Origin: an uncultured beta proteobacterium
GTDB taxonomy: Bacteria; Pseudomonadota; Gammaproteobacteria; Burkholderiales; SG8-39
Direction of reading: 5' to 3'
NCBI GenBank assembly: GCA_902826155.1
Contig: CADEDU010000016.1
Location: forward strand, 1 to 61,819
Length of the DNA: 61,819 nt
Translations under genes and position numbers: made by a program
Notes under the pieces: model-generated
The model's input: only the letters and a program-made list of their open reading frames with translations
Database searches by the model: none
What the model was told of the DNA's origin: nothing
Shown here: one piece after another, positions 53,849 to 61,819 of the stretch
Numbering within the stretch: the stretch's first letter is position 1
Layout of the letters: each line of letters opens with the position of its first letter

Positions 53849-56430
53849 CCGGTGCTGCGCTCGCCGGCCCGTTCGGCTGGAAGTCGGCGTGGCGTTTCCG
53901 GGCACGGCTGGCGCTTTCACTGACAGCCGTGGCGATCGGCGTTGCCATCGGCTACGCCGTGCATCTGATCAACACGAGCGCGGTCGAGGAGTTTGCGCGT
54001 GGCCTGCGGGCGATGAGTGGCACTGCCGATCTCGTGGTGCGCGGTTCGCGCGCGGGGCTTCCCCTCGACGTGTTTGTGAAGCTCGCTCGCGATCCGCTGG
54101 TGGCCGTCGCCAGCCCGGTCATCGAACTCGATGCGCGGGTCGGACCTGCGCGCAAGCGGGTCAGCGTGATCGGCATCGATGCGCTGCGAGCCGGAGCGAT
54201 TGCCCCGGCGCTGCTTGGCGAGGCGAGCGAGCAACTTGATGTGCTTCGCGACGACACGATCTTTCTCAGCGCGACGCTGGCGAGCGAGTTGAACGTGCAG
54301 GTGGGCGGAAACGTCGATGTAGAAGTGGAGGGCGTCGCGCGCGCATTCCGCATCGCCGGCTGGCTGAGCGCGCAAGCGCCCGAAGCGATGCTCGCGGTGA
54401 TCGATATTGCCGCGGCGCAAGGGCTCTCCGGTGCTTACGATCGCATCAGTCGGCTCGATATCCGGCTGCGTGAAGGGGTAGCCGTCCCAGCGGCCATTGC
54501 GCAGTTCCAGGCGCAATCGCCACTCGCACTGTCCATCGAACAGCCGGACGAGATCGAGCAGGCCAGTGCGCGGCTGTCACGCGCGTACCGCGTCAATCTC
54601 ACGGTGCTGGCGTTGATGGCGTTGTTCACCGGTGCGCTGCTGGTGTTCTCCTGTGAAGCATTGATGGCTTCGCGCCGGCGCGCCGAACTGGCGCTTCTGC
54701 GCGTGCTCGGCATGACGCGCGCCGAGGTCATCCGGAGTCTGCTGCGGCAATCGGCGATCGTTGGTATTGCGGGCTCGATCGTTGGTCTGCTGCTCGGCGC
54801 GCTCATTGCGTCTTTAGCTCTGCGGTACGGCGGAGGCGATCTGGGAGCCGGCTACTACCGCGGCGTGCAGCCTGGTTTGTCGGTTTCGATCGGCGCGGCG
54901 ATCACGTTCATGGCCTGCGGAATCGCTGCCGCCCTGCTTGGCGGTGCGATGCCCGCACTCGATGCTGCACGGGTCGCGCCGGCGCGCGCGCTCCGGTCCA
55001 CCCCTGACCTGCTCGGCGCCAGTGTCCTGCAGCGAACGGTACTGCGCTGGACCAGCGCGATTGCGTTTCTCGTGCTCGCGACGCTGCTGGTGCGATTGCC
55101 CCCGCTGTTGGATCTGCCGTTGGGTGGTTACGGCGCGATCGCGTGCGTGCTCTTTGCGGCGTTGGTGTCGTTGCCGCCGCTATGCGCATGGATCCTGCGT
55201 CTGCTGCCGCATGGCCGTGATCTGGCGTTCTGGCTCGTGACCACGCGGCTGCGCCGTGCGCCGCTGGAGGCCTCGATCAGCCTGGCTGCAATGGTGGCGG
55301 CAGTCAGCCTCACCGTGGCCATGGCAATCATGGTGGGATCGTTTCGCGGATCGCTGTTGCAATGGCTCGACCGCTTGCTGCCTGCCGATCTGTACCTGCG
55401 ATCCACAGGAGCCGACGATCGTCCGCGTCTCGGCGCGGCGGATCAGACGCGGATCGCTGCCACCAGTGGCGTGCGATCCGTCGAGTTTCTGCGGATGGAG
55501 CCGGTCATGCTCGATCCTTCCCGACCGCGTGTCAGTCTGCTCGCGCGTGACGTCGATCGATCCTCGATCGCGGAGCGATTGCCTTTGCTGGAGCGGCGGG
55601 TTGCAATTCCTGCGGGTGTCATCCCGGTCTGGCCTAGTGAAGTCGCGGCGGGGCTCTATGGCTTGCGCGTGGGGCAGACGATGGCCTTGCCGCTTGCCGG
55701 CGCTGTGAGCGACTTCGCGGCGATCGATTCAACTGCGCGCGCCGGGGAGCCAGCCTCACGCCTCGGACCGAACGATGCGGCTCGTGCCGTGTTCATCGCC
55801 GGCATCTGGCGCGACTACGGACGCCCGCAGGGTGCGATCGTGATCGAGCGCTCGCAGTACATCGCGCTCACCGGCGATCGCGCCGCAGACGATGCGGCAA
55901 TCTGGTTCGAACGCGATGAAGACGCGGCCCGCGTCACGGAGTCACTCGCGTGGCTGGGATCGCAGGTACTGATGGCTACGCCGGGTGAGATCAAGCGCGC
56001 GTCGGTACAGATCTTCGATCGGACGTTCGCCGTGACCTACGCGCTCGAAGCCGTTGCGGTGCTCATCGGCGTGGCCGGCTTGTCCGCGGGGATCAGCGCC
56101 AGCGTGGCGATGCGCCGCAAGGAGCTGGGCATGCTGCGCCACTTCGGCCTTTCGCGTGCACAACTGATGCGCTTGCTCGTCGGCGAGGGCGTGGCGCTGA
56201 GCGGGGTGGGCGCCATCGTCGGGAGCGTCACCGGTGTCGTACTCAGCTGGATCCTCATCGAAGTCGTCAACCGGCAATCGTTTCATTGGGGCATGGATAT
56301 GCATTGGCCGGTCGGTACGTTGATCGGATTCATCGCCGCGCTGATTGGAGTCGCGGCGCTTGCTGCAGCGCTCAGCGCGCGGCGGGTGATGGGTGAGGAT
56401 CTGGTGCGCTCGGTGCGGGAGGATTGGTGA
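53845..56430 (+). CDS. FtsX-like ABC permease (large, AttF/AttG-like)
   Basis: This 861-residue permease has a first helix near residue 25, a large periplasmic domain, three helices near 255-365, a further helix set near 395-455, a second periplasmic domain and three closing helices near 725-845. That is two FtsX cores in one chain, as in the LolC/E-related long permeases. The FtsX motif LALLRVLGMTRAEVIRSLL (first core) and LGMLRHFGLSRAQLMRLLV (second core) are both visible. It overlaps the ATPase gene by ATGA, and its 3' end lies 96 bases before the AttH-like start. In classical AttEFGH two separate permeases are expected. Confidence 0.88.
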   Translation: MTGAALAGPFGWKSAWRFRARLALSLTAVAIGVAIGYAVHLINTSAVEEFARGLRAMSGTADLVVRGSRAGLPLDVFVKLARDPLVAVASPVIELDARVGPARKRVSVIGIDALRAGAIAPALLGEASEQLDVLRDDTIFLSATLASELNVQVGGNVDVEVEGVARAFRIAGWLSAQAPEAMLAVIDIAAAQGLSGAYDRISRLDIRLREGVAVPAAIAQFQAQSPLALSIEQPDEIEQASARLSRAYRVNLTVLALMALFTGALLVFSCEALMASRRRAELALLRVLGMTRAEVIRSLLRQSAIVGIAGSIVGLLLGALIASLALRYGGGDLGAGYYRGVQPGLSVSIGAAITFMACGIAAALLGGAMPALDAARVAPARALRSTPDLLGASVLQRTVLRWTSAIAFLVLATLLVRLPPLLDLPLGGYGAIACVLFAALVSLPPLCAWILRLLPHGRDLAFWLVTTRLRRAPLEASISLAAMVAAVSLTVAMAIMVGSFRGSLLQWLDRLLPADLYLRSTGADDRPRLGAADQTRIAATSGVRSVEFLRMEPVMLDPSRPRVSLLARDVDRSSIAERLPLLERRVAIPAGVIPVWPSEVAAGLYGLRVGQTMALPLAGAVSDFAAIDSTARAGEPASRLGPNDAARAVFIAGIWRDYGRPQGAIVIERSQYIALTGDRAADDAAIWFERDEDAARVTESLAWLGSQVLMATPGEIKRASVQIFDRTFAVTYALEAVAVLIGVAGLSAGISASVAMRRKELGMLRHFGLSRAQLMRLLVGEGVALSGVGAIVGSVTGVVLSWILIEVVNRQSFHWGMDMHWPVGTLIGFIAALIGVAALAAALSARRVMGEDLVRSVREDW

Positions 56431-56525
56431 TCGAAGCCTGGATCGCAATACGTAGTTCGGTGCGTCCGAAACGCAATTCCGCGCTCGTCCTCATCGGGCC
56501 GACGCGTTGGCGAGCCGGTAGCGCC

Positions 56526-57590
56526 ATGATTGTTCGCATGCTCTTGAGCGTGCTGGCGTTCGCGAGCCTGAGCGCACACGCGGTGGAGTTCGCGCCGGTC
56601 CGCCCGGGCTATCAAATGGCGTTCCCTCGCGACCACGGCGCGCATCCGGCGTTTCGCACCGAATGGTGGTACGTCACGGGTTGGATCGACACCGACGCCG
56701 GCCGCCCGCTCGGCTTTCAGGTGACGTTCTTTCGCAGCCGGACCGGCATCGGCGAAGCCAATCCCAGCCCGTTCGCGCCGCGTCAACTGTTGTTCGCGCA
56801 CGCGGCGATCGCCGATCCTGAACTGGGCCGACTCATCCATGACGAGCGAGCCGCGCGCGAAGGTTTCGAGCTGGCTGGCGCGAGAGAAGGCGATACCGAT
56901 GTGTGGATCGGCGATTGGGCGTTGCGCCGTCAGGAGTCGTCGTATCGCGCGCGCATCGCTGCACGCACGTTCACGTTCGACCTGGAGTTCGACGCGACCG
57001 GGCCGGTGCTGCTACAGGGCGAGCAGGGCTACAGCCGCAAGGGTCCGCGTGAGGAGCAGGCGAGTTACTACTACAGCCGACCGCATCTGCGCGTGAGCGG
57101 TCGTGCCACGATCAATGGGCGGCCGGTGAGCGTGCGCGCAGGATCGGCCTGGCTCGATCACGAGTGGTCGAGCGAGCTGATGGCGCCGGAGGCGCAAGGA
57201 TGGGACTGGCTTGGCGTCAATCTGCACGACGGCGGCGCGCTGATGGCGTTTCGCATGCGGCGCGCCGACGGCACGGCGCTATGGGCTGCCGCGTTGCATC
57301 GAACCCCCGAGGGCACGGTGCGGACGTTTCCGATCGACGCCATCCGCTTCGAGCCACGCCGCACCTGGCGATCGCCGCGCTCGCAGGCCGGCTATCCGGT
57401 GGCGATCACGTTGCATCTGGCCGAGTGGTCCGTCGAGATCGAACCGCTGTTCGACGACCAGGAGCTCGACGCCCGCGCCAGTGTCGGCACGATGTACTGG
57501 GAAGGCGCGGTGCGCGCGCGCCGCGGCGGCAAGGAGATCGGCCGCGGCTATCTCGAACTGACCGGATACTGGAAGCGCCTGCGGCTGTAG
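56526..57590 (+). CDS. secreted lipocalin-like protein, AttH/CrtC-like
   Basis: This 354-residue protein has a signal peptide (MIVRMLLSVLAFASLSAHA) and two lipocalin-like halves. The first half has EWWYVTGWIDTDAGRPLGFQ, and the second has GSAWLDHEWSSELMAPEAQG and WDWLGVNLHDGGALMAFRMR. These match the AttH/carotenoid 1,2-hydratase-like family. Beside an FtsX-type ABC pair this is the AttH position of AttEFGH operons, where it is thought to act as a periplasmic carrier. True CrtC activity is unlikely without carotenoid genes nearby. ATG 56526 was chosen to give the signal peptide; longer readings overlap the permease. Confidence 0.87.
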   Translation: MIVRMLLSVLAFASLSAHAVEFAPVRPGYQMAFPRDHGAHPAFRTEWWYVTGWIDTDAGRPLGFQVTFFRSRTGIGEANPSPFAPRQLLFAHAAIADPELGRLIHDERAAREGFELAGAREGDTDVWIGDWALRRQESSYRARIAARTFTFDLEFDATGPVLLQGEQGYSRKGPREEQASYYYSRPHLRVSGRATINGRPVSVRAGSAWLDHEWSSELMAPEAQGWDWLGVNLHDGGALMAFRMRRADGTALWAAALHRTPEGTVRTFPIDAIRFEPRRTWRSPRSQAGYPVAITLHLAEWSVEIEPLFDDQELDARASVGTMYWEGAVRARRGGKEIGRGYLELTGYWKRLRL

Positions 57591-57655
57591 GGTGGAAGCG
57601 CCTGCGTCGGGAAGTGGAACCGAGCATCTCGATCGGAGCGCCACACAGCCGCTTG

Positions 57656-57661
57656 TAGAAT
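57656..57661 (+). promoter_or_regulatory. putative -10 box directly upstream of the MFS gene
   Basis: TAGAAT, 6 bases before the ATG at 57668, with no ribosome site between. A convincing -35 box was not found. Confidence 0.3.
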
Positions 57662-57667
57662 CGCGCG

Positions 57668-58873
57668 ATGACAACAAGCACCGTGTCCAGCAGACGGCTG
57701 GACTTTCAGGTGACGAGCATCGTCTGCGTCGTGCACGCGCTCAGTCACTTCTTCCAACTGGTCATTACGCCGCTGCTGCCGTTGATGAAGGACGAGTTCG
57801 GTCTGTCTTTCGCTGCGTTGGGCACGATGATGACGGTTACCTACGTCGTATCGGGCGGTCTGCAGACCGTTGCCGGATTCGTGGTCGATCGATTCGGTCC
57901 GCGCATCGTCCTCACCGTGGGCCTGGCAGCGATGTCTTTGGGTACGCTGATTCTCGCGCTCGCGCCTTCGTATGGCTGGCTGCTCATCGCCGGTGCGATC
58001 ATCGGCATCGGCAACAGCACGTTCCACCCGGCCGATCTCGCGTTGCTCAACGCCAAGATTGATCCCTCGCGCCTGGGCTACGCCTTCAGCGCGCACAGCA
58101 TCGCCGGCAACGTCGGCTGGGTGGTGGCGCCGGTGTTCTCGGCGGCGATTGCCGCGCAGTGGGGCTGGCGTGCCGCGCTGCTGGCCGCTGCCGCGCTGGG
58201 CGTGGTGTTCGTGGTGTACCTGTCGATGCAGCGCGTGCTCAATACCGAACCTGTTCACGCCGCGACGGCCGGTCGAGGCAGAGCCAGTCGCTCGGGAGGC
58301 GGCCTCGCCGTGCTCTGGCAGACCGAAGTGGTGATGTGCACGCTGTTCTTCTTTCTCACCGCGGTGGCGATATCGAGTTTCATGTCCTTCGGTCCGACCA
58401 CCTTGATCGCGCTCTACGACATCCCATTGGTGATGGCCGGTGGCGTGCTCACGGCTTTCCTGATCGGCGGAACGGTCGGTACGCTGGCGGGCGGTGTGCT
58501 GGCGGCCCGCTATCGTCGCCACGACACGATGACAGCGATCGGGATCGCGGCGGCAGCAGTGCTGACGATGGTGATCGCCAGCAGCACCATTGCCGCGAGC
58601 GCGGTTCCGGTGCTGGCGTTCCTGGTTGGAGCCGTGATCGGTGCGACCAATCCATCGCGAGACATCCTGGTGCGTAACGCAGCACCGGCCGACGCGCGCG
58701 GCAGGGTCTACGGATTCGTCTACTCCGGGCTCGACGCGGGCGCGGCGGTGGCGCCTTTGCTGTTCGGTTGGTTTCTCGATACCGGACGGCCAGCCTGGGT
58801 GTTCATCGCGGCGGCGTTGTTGCTCGTCGTTTGCGTGCCCACGGCGTACCGGCTGCGACGCTCGGCAGACTGA
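57668..58873 (+). CDS. MFS transporter
   Basis: This 401-residue protein has twelve predicted membrane helices in two groups of six, with a charged loop between them (about 195-215). The N-terminal half includes VVDRFGPRIVL, the family loop-2 motif, and HPADLALLNAKIDPSRLGYAFSAHSI. It resembles the fosmidomycin-resistance-like and sugar-phosphate-like MFS groups. The substrate is unknown. A TAGAAT box ends 6 bases before the ATG and no Shine-Dalgarno sequence is seen, so the transcript could be leaderless. Confidence 0.87.
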   Translation: MTTSTVSSRRLDFQVTSIVCVVHALSHFFQLVITPLLPLMKDEFGLSFAALGTMMTVTYVVSGGLQTVAGFVVDRFGPRIVLTVGLAAMSLGTLILALAPSYGWLLIAGAIIGIGNSTFHPADLALLNAKIDPSRLGYAFSAHSIAGNVGWVVAPVFSAAIAAQWGWRAALLAAAALGVVFVVYLSMQRVLNTEPVHAATAGRGRASRSGGGLAVLWQTEVVMCTLFFFLTAVAISSFMSFGPTTLIALYDIPLVMAGGVLTAFLIGGTVGTLAGGVLAARYRRHDTMTAIGIAAAAVLTMVIASSTIAASAVPVLAFLVGAVIGATNPSRDILVRNAAPADARGRVYGFVYSGLDAGAAVAPLLFGWFLDTGRPAWVFIAAALLLVVCVPTAYRLRRSAD

Positions 58874-59101
58874 CAATAGCTGACGATCGCGGCCGCGCGC
58901 CTGGCGGCGCAAGCGCACCGTCGTGGTGGCGAGGTTCGCGCGAATCGGATTACCATCCTCGCGCGACGCATCGCAGCATTCGCTTGCATCGTTGTGGCTT
59001 GAAGCAAGCGACGCACGCGTCGAACGCGCGGCTCCACCTCCTGATTGCATCCCGGAAGCGCGCGGCCACTGCCCGACAACAACTAAAGGGGAGCGTCCTT
59101 C

Positions 59102-60034
59102 ATGACCAACCGAGACTGGTTCTGGATCCTGCTCGGCATTCTCGGTCTGATCCTGCTGTATTTTCTGTGCAGTGGCGCGCAACGAGCCGCCCCGGTCGCA
59201 GTTCCGGCAACCGCACCGATCGCGGTTTCGCCGCCAGCGTCACCACCACCTGCGCCTGCACCGGCAGTCACACCCGCACCGGCTCCCGCTCCGGTCGTGA
59301 GCGCAAGCGTCACGGGCGAATACGCGGGCGGCAAGGTCACGCTGCTTGGTACCGTCCCGGATGAAGCGACTCGGGGACGGATCGTCGAGCAGGCGAAGTC
59401 GACCTTCGGCAACGACAACGTCATCGACAGGCTCGGCATCGACCAGAACGTCAGCTCACTGAGCTGGTTCGGCACACCGGCTTTGCTCGCCCCGTTCCAG
59501 ATCAGGAACCTGCCCGCGGGTCGCGCCGAGTTGGACGGCAAGCGCCTCGTGCTCACCGGCGAAGTCGTCAGCGAGGCCATCAAGAGCGCCATCGGCGAGG
59601 CGGTGAAGAAACAGGTCGGGCCCGATATCGCCGTCGACAACCGGCTGACCGTGGCTGCAGCGATGGTGCAGAAGCGCAAGCTCGACGACCTGCTCCGCGG
59701 CAAGACGATCGAATTCGAGACCGGCAGCGCCATCATCACGCCTGTGGGCCGCAAGCTGCTCGATGAGACCGTGCCCGTGATGCAGGAAGACAAGGCCACG
59801 CGCATCGAGGTCTCGGGGCATACCGACAATGTCGGTGATGCCCCGAGCAACCTGCGGCTGTCAGATCTGCGCGCCAATTCGGTGCTGGCTTACCTGGTCG
59901 CCAAAGGGGTAGCGCGCGAACGATTGAGCGCCCGCGGCTACGGTCAGGACAAGCCGATCGCCGACAACGCTGCCGCAGACGGTCGGGCGCGCAATCGCCG
60001 CATCGACTTCCACGTTCAAGAAGGGGGGAAATAA
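59102..60034 (+). CDS. OmpA-family protein with BON-like repeats and N-terminal membrane anchor
   Basis: This 310-residue protein has a membrane span at 6-24, a Pro/Ala-rich linker (28-66), two BON-like segments (about 68-115 and 138-185, each around a G-x-V/L-x-x-E/D core), and an OmpA peptidoglycan-binding domain (201-306). OmpA marks are FETGSAIITPVG, VSGHTDNVGD, LSDLRANSV and the NRRIDF end. The order resembles mycobacterial ArfA/OmpATb. It should tether the inner membrane to peptidoglycan. GGGGAG precedes the ATG. The coiled-coil repeat gene begins two bases after its stop, so the two are co-transcribed. Confidence 0.88.
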   Translation: MTNRDWFWILLGILGLILLYFLCSGAQRAAPVAVPATAPIAVSPPASPPPAPAPAVTPAPAPAPVVSASVTGEYAGGKVTLLGTVPDEATRGRIVEQAKSTFGNDNVIDRLGIDQNVSSLSWFGTPALLAPFQIRNLPAGRAELDGKRLVLTGEVVSEAIKSAIGEAVKKQVGPDIAVDNRLTVAAAMVQKRKLDDLLRGKTIEFETGSAIITPVGRKLLDETVPVMQEDKATRIEVSGHTDNVGDAPSNLRLSDLRANSVLAYLVAKGVARERLSARGYGQDKPIADNAAADGRARNRRIDFHVQEGGK

Positions 60035-60036
60035 TC

Positions 60037-61819
60037 ATGCCGGCCTGGCTATGCCTGTTGCTCACCGCACTGGCGGGTGGACTGATTGGTTGGGGATGGC
60101 GTGGACTGCGCATGCGCGCGGAGATGGCGCGGCTCGAGGCCAGCTGGCAGGCGCGACTCGATCAGGCCAATCGCGAACTGGAAGCGCGCGCGGCGCGGCT
60201 GAGAGCCCTGGAGAGCGAGCGCGACAGCGTGCTGGCCAAGCTCAAAGTCACCGAAAGCGACCTGGCCGCGTTGCGCATCCGCGTGGTCGAGTTGGAAACC
60301 ACGATCAGGACGCTGGATGCGCAAGGCGCCGAGAAGGCCCGCATCATCCGCGGCATGGAAGGCGAACTGGCCGGTGGCCGTGACGCGCTTGCCCGGCTGC
60401 GGGGCGACTTCGACGCTCGCGTGGCGACGCTGCAGAGTACCGAGGCCGCGTTGGCTGACGTGCGTTCGCAGTTCGATACCACCCATCGCTCGCTCAACGA
60501 AGCCCGCGGGTTGCTTGGCACGCACAAGCGCGACTACGACGACCTGCTCGGTCGTTATCGCCAGCTTGAGCCGCTGCAGGCGACGTTGCGTGATCGCGAG
60601 TCCGAGCTGGGCGGGCTGCGAGGCAAGCTCAGTGTGGCCGAGCGCCACGCGAGCGAACTGGACAACTCGCTGTCGGCACTGCGCCGGCGGGTGGCGGAAC
60701 TCGAACCGCTTCCCGGTGAGCTGAAGTCGCGCAACGCCGAGCTGAGCATCCTGCGCGACAAGCTGGCGCAAGCCGAAGGCAACGCGAGCACGCTGGACGC
60801 CAGAGTGCGCGATCTGTCGACCGAGGTCGCGGCTATCGCGCCGCTGCGTGCCGATCTGACGGCGCGTGATCAGGATCTGTCGGGCGTGCGGGCGCGGCTG
60901 CTGCAACTGGAGCCGCTGCTTGGTCAGGTCAGGGAGCGCGATGGCCTGATCGCCGGTCTACGCGGACGCGTGACCGAACTGGAGCGGTTGCAGGGGCAAC
61001 TCGATCAGCGCGACCAGTCGCTGCGCGAAATGCAGGCGCGGATCGAAGCGATCAACGGTGATCTGCGCAAGCGTTCCGACGAACTCGGTGTGCTGCGCCC
61101 GCAGGCGGCGCAGGTCGACGGTTTGCGCTCCGAGCTGCGTAAGCGTGAAACACGCATCGAGGAGCTGATGGGCGTGGACCGTACGCGCACCGCGACGGTC
61201 GTGCAGCGCGATGACGAGATTCGCCGGCTCAAGGGCGATCTGGATCAGCTCCGGCAGCGTCCACCCGAAGTGCGCACGGTCGAGAAGATCGTCGAGAAAC
61301 CAGTCGACCGGATCGTCGAGAAAATCGTCGAGAAGCCGGTGGAGAGAATCGTCGATCGCGTGGTCGAGAAGCCGGTGGAGAAAGTGGTCGAGAAGATCGT
61401 CGAGCGGATCGTCGACAAACCGGTGGAGAAGATCGTCGAGAAGATCGTGGAGAAACCGATCGATCGCATCATCGAGAAGATCGTCGAGAAGCCGGTGGAG
61501 AAGATCATCGATCGCGTGGTCGAGAAACCGGTGGAAAAAGTGATCGAGAAGATCGTCGACCGGATCGTCGAGAAGCCGGTCGATCGCATCATCGAGAAGA
61601 TCGTCGAAAAACCGGTGGAGAAGATCGTCGAGAAAATCGTCGAGAAGCCGATCGACCGGATCATCGAGAAGATCGTCGAGAAGCCGGTGGAGAGAATCGT
61701 CGATCGCGTGGTCGAGAAGCCGGTGGAGAAAGTGGTCGAGAAGATCGTCGAGCGGATCGTCGACAAACCGGTGGAGAAGATCGTCGAGAAGATCGTGGAG
61801 AAACCGATCGATCGCATCA
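60037..61819 (+). CDS. membrane-anchored coiled-coil protein with long tetrapeptide repeat, 3' end outside the window
   Basis: At least 594 residues are visible and the frame is open at the window edge. The N-terminus is a membrane span with a glycine-rich end (WLCLLLTALAGGLIGWGWRG). Residues 26-410 form a long, leucine-heptad coiled coil rich in Arg, Glu, Leu and Ala. From residue 415 (61279) the chain is about 45 tetrads of the form (V/I)(E/D)(K/R)(I/V/P), such as VEKIVEKPVDRI. The start follows AAGGGGGGAA and lies two bases after the BON-OmpA stop. Related N-terminal designs in proteobacteria often end in a helix-hairpin-helix domain, which could lie beyond the window; this is a guess. Confidence 0.75.
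   Translation, partial: MPAWLCLLLTALAGGLIGWGWRGLRMRAEMARLEASWQARLDQANRELEARAARLRALESERDSVLAKLKVTESDLAALRIRVVELETTIRTLDAQGAEKARIIRGMEGELAGGRDALARLRGDFDARVATLQSTEAALADVRSQFDTTHRSLNEARGLLGTHKRDYDDLLGRYRQLEPLQATLRDRESELGGLRGKLSVAERHASELDNSLSALRRRVAELEPLPGELKSRNAELSILRDKLAQAEGNASTLDARVRDLSTEVAAIAPLRADLTARDQDLSGVRARLLQLEPLLGQVRERDGLIAGLRGRVTELERLQGQLDQRDQSLREMQARIEAINGDLRKRSDELGVLRPQAAQVDGLRSELRKRETRIEELMGVDRTRTATVVQRDDEIRRLKGDLDQLRQRPPEVRTVEKIVEKPVDRIVEKIVEKPVERIVDRVVEKPVEKVVEKIVERIVDKPVEKIVEKIVEKPIDRIIEKIVEKPVEKIIDRVVEKPVEKVIEKIVDRIVEKPVDRIIEKIVEKPVEKIVEKIVEKPIDRIIEKIVEKPVERIVDRVVEKPVEKVVEKIVERIVDKPVEKIVEKIVEKPIDRI
61279..61819 (+). repeat. in-frame tandem repeat region, 12-bp tetrads with 348-bp higher-order copies
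   Basis: The 12-base tetrad codes (V/I)(E/D)(K/R)(I/V/P) and is varied at base level. On top of it a longer period is present: 61324-61471 is identical to 61672-61819 (148 bases, offset 348 bp), and the second copy is cut by the window end. Silent differences flank the copies. The size of the full repeat is unknown. Confidence 0.9.

Noticed and set aside
57548..59182. A 544-codon minus-strand frame over the MFS gene
   Set aside because: Highly polar, Arg/Gln/His-rich and antisense to twelve membrane helices; a shadow.

Overview
The window is GC-rich bacterial DNA that reads as a betaproteobacterium, most likely Burkholderiales or Rhodocyclales. The evidence is gene order: dapA-bamC-MBL hydrolase, msrB-yciB-bolA-ppiC, a one-piece 1309-residue PurL, a boxC-boxB pair for aerobic benzoyl-CoA breakdown, and a korC-korA-korB set like the 2-oxoglutarate:ferredoxin oxidoreductase of aromatic-degrading Thauera/Azoarcus relatives. 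No rRNA, tRNA, CRISPR array, transposase or phage gene was recognised. The window opens inside dapA and closes inside a long near-exact repeat, so it may be a whole assembly contig.

Layout. 1-5.9 kb: dapA end, bamC, MBL hydrolase, an alanine-rich repeat lipoprotein, a ribosomal-protein hydroxylase (roxA) coupled to a small unknown gene, a peroxiredoxin and a SlyD-like isomerase. 6-11 kb: a membrane-anchored glutamate-synthase-like flavoprotein, a Tat-exported vanadium haloperoxidase-type protein and an SbmA/YddA-type ABC exporter. 11-17.6 kb (minus strand): an FAD 2-hydroxyacid oxidase, a TRAP transporter (P, Q, M), the NAD(P)HX repair enzyme and a DMT transporter. 17.5-22.9 kb: alkA-ogt DNA alkylation repair, divergent from a fused 5-oxoprolinase/hydantoinase. 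23.1-28.4 kb: two tandem paralogues of unusual design (two winged-helix-like modules, a linker, one membrane span, a periplasmic AsmA-like half). 28.5-34.8 kb: purL, then the conserved msrB-yciB-bolA-ppiC block. 34.9-36.5 kb: an AhpD-like protein and an M14 carboxypeptidase. 36.7-41.8 kb: korC-korA-korB behind a TetR-style palindrome. 41.8-46.4 kb (minus): a ThDP enzyme, a secreted MORN-like/YwqK protein, an enoyl-CoA hydratase and a thiol dioxygenase. 46.5-52 kb: a fused double SDR, boxB, boxC and a divergent flavodoxin. 52-57.6 kb: a putative outer-membrane barrel protein and an AttEFGH-type ABC system. 57.7-61.8 kb: an MFS transporter, a BON-OmpA envelope protein and a coiled-coil protein with a long (V/I)(E/D)(K/R)(I/V/P) repeat that runs off the end.

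How the parts fit. Aromatic and organic-acid catabolism is the clearest theme: BoxB/BoxC process benzoyl-CoA in air, Kor yields low-potential reductant from a 2-oxoacid, and TRAP plus the FAD oxidase suggest uptake and oxidation of a hydroxy acid. Envelope biology is the second theme: BamC, YciB, PpiC, the AsmA-like pair, the Att system, the barrel protein and the OmpA/coiled-coil pair. The two least explained items are the tandem wHTH-TM-AsmA paralogues and the terminal repeat protein beside the BON-OmpA gene. All functions are read from sequence pattern alone; no search or computation was run.
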